Translations under genes and position numbers: made by a program
Notes under the pieces: model-generated
Databases searched by the model: none
Seen by the model: only the letters and a program-made list of their open reading frames with translations
What the model was told of the DNA's origin: nothing
Source of the DNA: Ruminococcaceae bacterium UBA1448
GTDB lineage: Bacteria; Bacillota; Clostridia; Oscillospirales; Ruminococcaceae
Assembly: GCA_002329405.1 (NCBI GenBank)
Contig: DCTE01000215.1
Location: forward strand, 1 to 5,637
Reading direction: 5' to 3'
Length of the DNA: 5,637 nucleotides
In this document: piece after piece, positions 1 to 4,461 of the stretch
How the letters are laid out: every line of letters starts with the position of its first letter
Position numbering within the stretch: position 1 is the first letter of the stretch

Positions 1-96
1 CAGTTCCATCCTGAATTCAAATCCCGTCCCAACCGTGCCCACCCGCTCTTCCGCGCGTTTATTGCAGCTTCCCTGAAAAATGCAGAAAACAGATAA
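1..96 (+). CDS. pyrG: CTP synthase, C-terminal end (partial, cut by window edge)
   Basis: The first frame reads QFHPEFKSRP...FRAFIAASLKNAENR and stops at TAA 94-96. This is the extreme C-terminus of CTP synthase, which makes CTP from UTP, ATP and glutamine in the cytoplasm. The HPE motif (codons 3-5) matches the His and Glu of the class I glutamine amidotransferase triad (His515/Glu517 in the E. coli enzyme); the catalytic Cys lies upstream, outside the window. The following SRP(N)RxHPLF stretch is typical of PyrG and separates it from other amidotransferases. Only 31 codons are visible, so nothing can be said about the synthetase domain or the promoter. No terminator follows before dapL. Confidence 0.93.
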   Translation, partial: QFHPEFKSRPNRAHPLFRAFIAASLKNAENR

Positions 97-172
97 TTTA
101 CAGATAAAGAAAAGGCTATCGGCTTAACCGGCAGTCTCAAGGAATAATTATAAACCGCAAGGAGGAACCCCT

Positions 173-1366
173 ATGAAAATTAATCAGCATTATCTGCAAT
201 TGGAAACGAGCTACCTCTTTACCATGATCGGCAAAAAAGTAGCGGCTTTTCAGGAACAGCACCCGGATGTCAGCATTATCCGGCTGGGCATCGGTGATGT
301 CACCCTTCCTCTCTGTCCAGCCGTCGTCCAGGCACTGGAAAGTGCCAGCAAAGAAATGGGTACCGCCGAAACCTTCCACGGTTATGGGCCGGAACAGGGC
401 TATGATTTCTTGAAAGGGAAAATTGCCGGCTATTATGCAGAGCGTAACGTCATGCTGGAAGAGGACGAGATCTTTGTCAGCGACGGCGCGAAATCCGACC
501 TCGGCAATATTCTGGATTTATTTGATGCAGACAACACGGTGCTGGTTCCCGACCCGGTCTACCCGGTTTATGTCGACACCAATATCATGGCCGGACGGAG
601 GATTATCTTTGCAAACGCGGATGCTTCCAACGGTTTTCTGCCGCTGCCGGATGAAAAGACCGACGCCGATATCATCTATATCTGTTCGCCCAACAATCCG
701 ACCGGTGCGGTATATGATCACGCTGGTTTGAAAGAATGGGTCGAATATGCGAAAAAACGGGATGCAGTTATCCTGTTTGACGCGGCATATGAAAGTTTTG
801 TCGCTGATCCCACACTGCCCCGCTCAATCTATGAAGTAGAGGGTGCAAAAGAGGTCGCAATTGAATTCTGCTCCTTCTCCAAGACGGCCGGATTCACCGG
901 TACCCGCTGCGGTTATACCATTGTTCCCAAAGCGTTGGTACGCGGCGGTGTGATGCTCAACAGCCTCTGGCTCAGACGTCAGACCACCAAATTTAACGGC
1001 GTTCCCTACATCATCCAGAGAGGCGCAGAAGCCGTCTTTTCGGAAGAAGGCCGTCGTCAGACCCTTGCCAACATCGACTACTACCGGCAAAACGCCCGTA
1101 TCCTTGCCGATACTCTTGACCGGCTGGGAATCCGTTATACCGGCGGCAAAAACTCCCCTTATATCTGGATGGAATGCCCGAATGGAATGAAGAGCTGGGA
1201 TTTCTTTGACTACCTGCTGGAAAATGCCGGTGTTGTCGGCACCCCTGGCGCAGGCTTTGGCGCAAACGGAGAAGGCTATTTCCGGCTGACCGCCTTCAAC
1301 AACCACCAGAATACTGCTGAAGCGGCAAAAAGAATTGAAAAGCTGCTTGGCGGCTGTAGCAAATGA
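173..1366 (+). CDS. dapL: LL-diaminopimelate aminotransferase
   Basis: A 397-residue, fold-type I PLP aminotransferase of the DapL family. It converts L-tetrahydrodipicolinate plus glutamate directly to LL-2,6-diaminopimelate, bypassing the acylated DapD/C/E steps, and so feeds lysine and peptidoglycan synthesis in the cytoplasm. Visible signatures are GIGDVTLPL (39-47), GYGPEQGYDFLK (70-81), SDGAKSDLGNI (103-113), DPVYPVYVDTN (127-137), SPNNPTG (172-178, cofactor Asn175), the cofactor-pairing Asp203, SFSKTAGFTGTR (234-245) with Lys237 as the PLP Schiff-base lysine, and Arg371 in YFRLTAF as the likely substrate-carboxylate arginine. The length is close to the family norm of about 400-410. AAGGAGG at 159-165 lies 7 nt before the ATG and fixes the start. 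The 76-bp gap after pyrG (97-172) shows neither a good terminator nor a convincing promoter, so read-through from pyrG is possible. The family call is very secure; the operon is inference. Confidence 0.96.
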   Translation: MKINQHYLQLETSYLFTMIGKKVAAFQEQHPDVSIIRLGIGDVTLPLCPAVVQALESASKEMGTAETFHGYGPEQGYDFLKGKIAGYYAERNVMLEEDEIFVSDGAKSDLGNILDLFDADNTVLVPDPVYPVYVDTNIMAGRRIIFANADASNGFLPLPDEKTDADIIYICSPNNPTGAVYDHAGLKEWVEYAKKRDAVILFDAAYESFVADPTLPRSIYEVEGAKEVAIEFCSFSKTAGFTGTRCGYTIVPKALVRGGVMLNSLWLRRQTTKFNGVPYIIQRGAEAVFSEEGRRQTLANIDYYRQNARILADTLDRLGIRYTGGKNSPYIWMECPNGMKSWDFFDYLLENAGVVGTPGAGFGANGEGYFRLTAFNNHQNTAEAAKRIEKLLGGCSK

Positions 1367-1380
1367 TGATACTATAACCG

Positions 1381-1416
1381 AAAATAGCTGACAGCAGAAT
1401 CGCTGCCAGCTATTTT
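1381..1416. terminator. Intrinsic terminator, probably bidirectional, between convergent genes
   Basis: AAAATAGCTG (1381-1390) pairs perfectly with CAGCTATTTT (1407-1416). After one A/C mismatch, CAGC (1392-1395) pairs with GCTG (1402-1405) around a 6-nt loop. On the plus strand the stem ends in TTTT followed by GCTTTAT, starting 14 bp after the dapL stop. On the minus strand it ends in TATTTTCGG, 10 bp after the stop of the convergent hydrolase gene. The symmetry of A and T tracts suits termination in both directions, stronger for dapL. This rests on base pairing alone. Confidence 0.85.
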
Positions 1417-1426
1417 GCTTTATCAA

Positions 1427-2728
1427 TTATTTGGCAGCTGGTGCCCGCCAGTCAAAATGTGGATATCGACAGTACCATTTAGAAGTCATATTATTGGTAC
1501 GGTCCGCCTCCACATCTTCCGGTATCTTCATCGTGACAAAGATGCTGCGCGGCTGGATATCCTGTTCCGGCAGCAAATGCAGATAAAGGAAATCCGCAAC
1601 CGCTGTCCAGTCTGCCAGCGAAAAGGTATGGTATCCTTCCCGGAAAAACATCGCGTCGTTGTCCAATACACCCAGCATTTTATAAACCTCAGCCGACGCC
1701 CGCCAGCTGATCTGGATACCATAAGGGTTGGCCCACTCATCATCCAGCGAGTCGGTCGTCAGCAGCGGACGAGGTGCCACCAATGCACGGGCAAAGTGCA
1801 TATCAAACGGCAGACGGTATTCCGGTCCGATCTTACCATTGATCGAAAAATCAATCCGGGAAAGCAGTTCCTGAAACGGATTTTCCGCCTGCAAAACTGC
1901 GTCAATGTCAATGGGCGGTAGTTCTTTTCCTACACCAAATTCCCGCAGGCCGTCCGCCCACCAGAAAGGAAACATCTGGCTCATGCTGCCGATCGTCTCC
2001 TGCATACCGGTGTCTTTTCCCAGCCGTCCACCCAGAAAACGGAAGTTGCCTGAACCGCCACACCCGGAACCACATGGTACGGCTACTGCGATCCGCTCAT
2101 CATAGATTGCGGCACAGAGCGCAACCTTGCCGTTGCGTGAATAACCGGTTGCTGCAATTTTATCCGTGTCCATATCATCGCGTTGTTCAAGGTAGTCGAT
2201 AATCCGGCTATATCCCCACGCCCAGACCGCGATTGCCCGCCAGCTGTAAGATGGATAGGCTTTCAGACAGGGGCTCTGCTGGTAAAAAGCATGGGAGTCC
2301 ACTCCCAGCTGTTCTTTGTTAAACCGGATGAGAGCAATCCCATGTTCCAGCAGCTCCCCGGCAACCGGGCACTCCTCCTCAGCAAAGACATTCCAGATCA
2401 GGACCGGGCATTTTTTATCGGTTATCGGACGCAGAAGCTGAAACTCCATTGACAGTGCATTTCCCGGGCCAAAGGTGATCTGGATTTTCTCTTCGACCGC
2501 CTTTTGGCTATCTACTGCCCTGCTTTCCAGTACACGGCCTGTTACATTCCCAGGAGACGGCGGCATTTCGCCGTACAGATAATGTGCTAGCATCTCTTTC
2601 AGGTACTCCCGCTGCTGCGGCCATTCATCGGCATTGCTGATGCGCGTACCATCCGGTTTGACAAAGGGATCTGGAAGCTGGTGAATCTCTTCCAGCTGTT
2701 CAAACGGTTTAAACGAATAATGAAGCAT
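1427..2728 (-). CDS. CE15-like (glucuronoyl-esterase-related) alpha/beta hydrolase, cytoplasmic
   Basis: A 433-residue serine hydrolase resembling bacterial carbohydrate esterase family 15, whose known members cleave esters of (4-O-methyl)glucuronic acid, as in lignin-xylan linkages. Family-like blocks in order are DPFVKPDGTRI (20-30), the EYLKEMLAHYLYGEMP segment (41-56), WRAIAVWAWGYSRIIDYL (163-180), the nucleophile elbow GYSRNGK (195-201, Ser197), GSGCGGSG (220-227), FPFWWADGLREF (253-264), LPFDMH (306-311), APRPLLTTDSLDDEWANPYG (318-337), GYHTFSLADW (365-374, His367) and a C-terminal HFDWRAP (424-430). The canonical Glu before SGxGG is Gly220 here, so the triad acid may be an Asp or Glu in 326-331. 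There is no signal peptide or hydrophobic N-terminus, so it should act in the cytosol, perhaps on imported or small esters. GGAGGAA (2734-2740) lies 7 nt before the ATG. It starts 34 bp after the DUF2812 gene and may share its transcript. The substrate is unknown; an acetyl-esterase role is an alternative. Confidence 0.82.
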   Translation of the reverse strand: MLHYSFKPFEQLEEIHQLPDPFVKPDGTRISNADEWPQQREYLKEMLAHYLYGEMPPSPGNVTGRVLESRAVDSQKAVEEKIQITFGPGNALSMEFQLLRPITDKKCPVLIWNVFAEEECPVAGELLEHGIALIRFNKEQLGVDSHAFYQQSPCLKAYPSYSWRAIAVWAWGYSRIIDYLEQRDDMDTDKIAATGYSRNGKVALCAAIYDERIAVAVPCGSGCGGSGNFRFLGGRLGKDTGMQETIGSMSQMFPFWWADGLREFGVGKELPPIDIDAVLQAENPFQELLSRIDFSINGKIGPEYRLPFDMHFARALVAPRPLLTTDSLDDEWANPYGIQISWRASAEVYKMLGVLDNDAMFFREGYHTFSLADWTAVADFLYLHLLPEQDIQPRSIFVTMKIPEDVEADRTNNMTSKWYCRYPHFDWRAPAAK

Positions 2729-2756
2729 GACAATTCCTCCGTTTTATGTGTTTTTA

Positions 2757-2785
2757 ACTATATCACCGGTTCAGTTCACCGGCAA
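2757..2785 (-). promoter_or_regulatory. Possible internal promoter for the CE15-like gene
   Basis: Reading the minus strand, TTGCCG (2785-2780, 4 of 6 to TTGACA), a 17-bp spacer and TATAGT (2762-2757, 5 of 6 to TATAAT) overlap the last codons and stop of the DUF2812 gene. A start near 2750 would leave a leader of about 22 nt with the GGAGG site inside it. The spacing is ideal but the -35 box is poor, so this is a tentative call. Confidence 0.33.
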
Positions 2786-3989
2786 ACATCCTGACCCATT
2801 CATCAATTGAAAGGGAATCTTCTCTAAACTGCATCAGTTCCGCTTTCCAGACCTCAGTCCCCTTGACCAGAACCACCGCGCATCCCATCGGATAGGCAGA
2901 ATAAGCGACCGCGCTGTCCACTCCCAGTTCTTCTGCCGTAGGGATATCAAAAAACTGGAACCGGTCCTTTTTAACCTCACGCCTGCCGCTGACCGGATAT
3001 TCCGCAGCAAGTTCACGCGCCAGCCAGCCGGTGCGCATATCCGTATAAGTAACATACATCGCACAGTCAATCCGCCGGCCGTCCTCCATCCTAAACTCAC
3101 CGTATTCATTGCTTTCGATCACTGTCTCTGCCAGCCAGTCGGAAGATACCTTGATTTTATTGGTATGTCCCATCCACTCATCCCGTTTAAAGCTGCCTTC
3201 TACCCCTATCTCGGACAGCCGCAGAAAAGGCAATTCCCCCTGATACTCAGTAATTGGGATCTCATTTGGATTATCCACGCTGTTCAGCCAGTATCCGCCT
3301 GCGCTGAAAACCCAGACAACCGCCACCAATACGCTGAGTAAATTCCAAACCCGGTAACCAAAGGCATGCTTCTTCCAGTCCTTTTTGCGGTCCGGCTGAC
3401 TTCCTTCCAACAGTTTTTTCCGCAGCCGCCGAATCATAAACACCCGCTTAAATCCGAACACCAGTTCTCCAATCATCAGAGCCACCGTCAGCAGTACCAG
3501 CCAGCTGCCATACTGCATCGCCAGCAGCAGCCAGCACCGCCCATACCAGGTCAGGCCCAGCAGCAGCAAAAGCCAAACCAGATTGACAATGACCCCTGCC
3601 CGCCCATCTTTTCGGACATAGGAAAGTGCCATCGCCTGAACAGACGGGTCGGTGTTCAGCTCAGGTGCATCCGGGTTATCGCAGGCATAGACAAAAAACT
3701 GTCCGCATTTGGTCAGATACTCCCAACCCAGCTCACCGCTTATTTCGACCGCCTCTGCATCTGGTTCACCACCTGATTCTGACAAAAAGCTGGTGCTTCT
3801 CTGCGCTGCTTCCAGCCGGTAACGGACTGTTTTCGGCTCCCCCTGTTCAAAGCTGGTGAAGCCGCCAAAAAAGGCTTCCTTCCGCAAAAAGAGTCCCTCT
3901 TTCGCCATGCTTTCCAGCCAGCTTTCGATTCCCTCTACGTCATACCATGGGCAGGGTGCCAGCCGGTATACTCTTTTTCCGATTTTCAT
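2763..3989 (-). CDS. DUF2812 domain membrane protein, partner of PadR regulator
   Basis: A 408-residue protein whose first 115 or so residues match the DUF2812 pattern: a YRLAPCPWYDVEGIESWLE-type opening (8-26), MAKEGLFL (28-35), FGGFTSFEQGEPKTVRYRLE (41-60) and a GWEYLTKCGQFFVY block (88-101). Three hydrophobic segments follow, at about 131-149, 155-178 and 213-231. A basic, probably cytoplasmic stretch (182-209, many Arg/Lys) lies between the second and third. A soluble region of about 175 residues (232-408) comes last; after three membrane crossings it should face the opposite side from the N-terminus. The biochemical function is unknown. DUF2812 proteins are commonly encoded next to PadR repressors and are thought to belong to membrane or envelope responses; here the gene starts 13 bp after the padR stop. 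The GAGGAGGG site (3997-4004) overlaps that stop, suggesting translational coupling. Regulation is most likely by the upstream PadR protein. Confidence 0.85.
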   Translation of the reverse strand: MKIGKRVYRLAPCPWYDVEGIESWLESMAKEGLFLRKEAFFGGFTSFEQGEPKTVRYRLEAAQRSTSFLSESGGEPDAEAVEISGELGWEYLTKCGQFFVYACDNPDAPELNTDPSVQAMALSYVRKDGRAGVIVNLVWLLLLLGLTWYGRCWLLLAMQYGSWLVLLTVALMIGELVFGFKRVFMIRRLRKKLLEGSQPDRKKDWKKHAFGYRVWNLLSVLVAVVWVFSAGGYWLNSVDNPNEIPITEYQGELPFLRLSEIGVEGSFKRDEWMGHTNKIKVSSDWLAETVIESNEYGEFRMEDGRRIDCAMYVTYTDMRTGWLARELAAEYPVSGRREVKKDRFQFFDIPTAEELGVDSAVAYSAYPMGCAVVLVKGTEVWKAELMQFREDSLSIDEWVRMFAGELNR

Positions 3990-3996
3990 TTCTCAG

Positions 3997-4004
3997 CCCT
4001 CCTC
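3997..4004 (-). promoter_or_regulatory. Ribosome binding site overlapping the padR stop codon
   Basis: On the minus strand the PadR stop TGA (4005-4003) runs straight into GAGGAGGG, which lies 7 nt before the DUF2812 ATG (3989-3987). Ribosomes ending PadR synthesis sit on the next start site, so the two genes are probably translated in coupled fashion from one mRNA. This also settles the DUF2812 start. Confidence 0.8.
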
Positions 4005-4317
4005 AATGCAGCGGCTCACTGTCTGCATCCGCAATACAGCGCCGCAGACGTTCAACCTCTTCCCGATATGCGTCACGGCCTTTTTCGGTAATCCGATAGG
4101 TCCGTTTACGCCCTTCGACCTTTATTTCTTCAATATATTTTACCTTTTCGAACTTGCCCAGGATCGTATACAATGTCGCAGGGCCCAGCCGCAGCTGCCC
4201 GCATGTCTTCTGCTCAATAAATGCAGCCGCGTCAATCCCGCACATTGGCTGCCGGCAAAACGCCATCAGCAGATAAAACATGGATTCGGTCAGTCCATCC
4301 AGCGGTTTTTTGGGCAT
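4003..4317 (-). CDS. PadR family transcriptional regulator
   Basis: A 104-residue protein typical of the short PadR subfamily (PadR-s2, about 100-110 residues). It has a winged helix-turn-helix with LTESMFYLLMAF (9-20) as the first helix, a recognition segment LGPATLYTILGKFEKVKYIEE (44-64), the wing EGRKRTYRITEKG (68-80), and one C-terminal dimerisation helix (81-97). Such proteins bind palindromic operators as dimers, usually repress their own operon and are released by small ligands, often phenolic or membrane-active compounds. The ligand here cannot be read from the sequence. The AAGGGAGGG site (4325-4333) is 7 nt before the ATG. It is the first gene of a minus-strand operon with the DUF2812 gene, and probably with the CE15-like gene. 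A matching operator covers its promoter, which supports autoregulation. Family assignment is secure; targets are inferred. Confidence 0.93.
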   Translation of the reverse strand: MPKKPLDGLTESMFYLLMAFCRQPMCGIDAAAFIEQKTCGQLRLGPATLYTILGKFEKVKYIEEIKVEGRKRTYRITEKGRDAYREEVERLRRCIADADSEPLH

Positions 4318-4331
4318 CCGTTTTCCCTCCC

Positions 4332-4367
4332 TTATTGATATCGTTTATTGATATCATCTAATGATAT
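4332..4367. promoter_or_regulatory. Likely PadR operator: 17-bp palindrome plus direct repeat
   Basis: ATATCAT-CTA-ATGATAT (4351-4367) is a perfect 7-bp inverted repeat with a 3-bp centre. It overlaps the first two bases of the -10 box and the expected start site (near 4359) of the minus-strand operon. TTATTGATATC occurs twice, at 4332-4342 and 4345-4355, with a 13-bp period; the first copy touches the padR ribosome binding site and the second shares bases with the palindrome. The position and symmetry fit repression by a dimeric PadR protein bound to its own promoter, possibly at two sites. Binding by this PadR is inference. Confidence 0.75.
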
Positions 4368-4394
4368 TGTACCATGATCGGTTTCTTCTGTCAA
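4366..4394 (-). promoter_or_regulatory. Sigma-A type promoter of the padR operon
   Basis: On the minus strand TTGACA (4394-4389, perfect consensus) is followed by a 17-bp spacer and TACAAT (4371-4366, 5 of 6 to TATAAT). Transcription should start near 4359 and give a leader of about 42 nt before the padR ATG. Such a strong core promoter implies that repression sets the expression level. Confidence 0.85.
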
Positions 4395-4409
4395 TCCCCT
4401 TTGAAATGA

Positions 4410-4438
4410 TAGACAAAGATGATATGGTATGTTAAGAT
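4410..4438 (+). promoter_or_regulatory. Candidate promoter of the XRE-TPR gene (extended -10)
   Basis: TAGACA (4410-4415, 5 of 6 to TTGACA), a 17-bp spacer, and TAAGAT (4433-4438, 4 of 6) preceded by TGT (4430-4432), which gives an extended -10 TGn element. The start would be near 4445, only a few bases ahead of or within the AAAGGAGG site at 4446-4453, so the leader would be very short. An alternative is TTGAAA (4401-4406) with TATGGT (4423-4428) and a 16-bp spacer, giving a more usual leader of about 27 nt. One of the two probably serves the gene, but the sequence does not decide which. Confidence 0.45.
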
Positions 4439-4461
4439 AAAAGGCAAAGGAGGCAGAGGGT

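Noticed and set aside
97..172. Promoter, riboswitch or terminator between pyrG and dapL
   Set aside because: The TATAAA at 149-154 is too close to the ribosome binding site, no -35 fits well, the only hairpin (CGG/CCG near 120-130) is weak, and 76 bp is too short for a lysine riboswitch.
824..1426. 200-codon minus-strand open frame opposite dapL
   Set aside because: It lies antisense to the clear dapL frame and has no family features; its open state follows from dapL codon use.
1415..1921. 168-codon plus-strand open frame across the hydrolase gene
   Set aside because: It begins within the terminator's trailing T-rich bases, has no ribosome binding site, reads as low-quality Arg/Pro-rich protein and is antisense to conserved CE15-like motifs.
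2766..2782. CCGGT/ACCGG hairpin at the end of the DUF2812 gene as a terminator
   Set aside because: Only 5 bp of stem and no T tract on the transcribed strand; it includes coding bases of the last residues.
3481..3575. CAGCAGCAG-type repeats
   Set aside because: They are leucine codons (CTG on the coding strand) of the DUF2812 membrane segments, not a separate repeat element.
3856..4338. 160-codon plus-strand open frame across padR
   Set aside because: Antisense to the PadR winged helix and to the operon's ribosome binding sites; no recognisable domain.
4318..4461. Small peptide gene or small RNA in the divergent region
   Set aside because: The space is filled by two promoters, the operator repeats and the ribosome binding sites; I saw no short frame with its own binding site.
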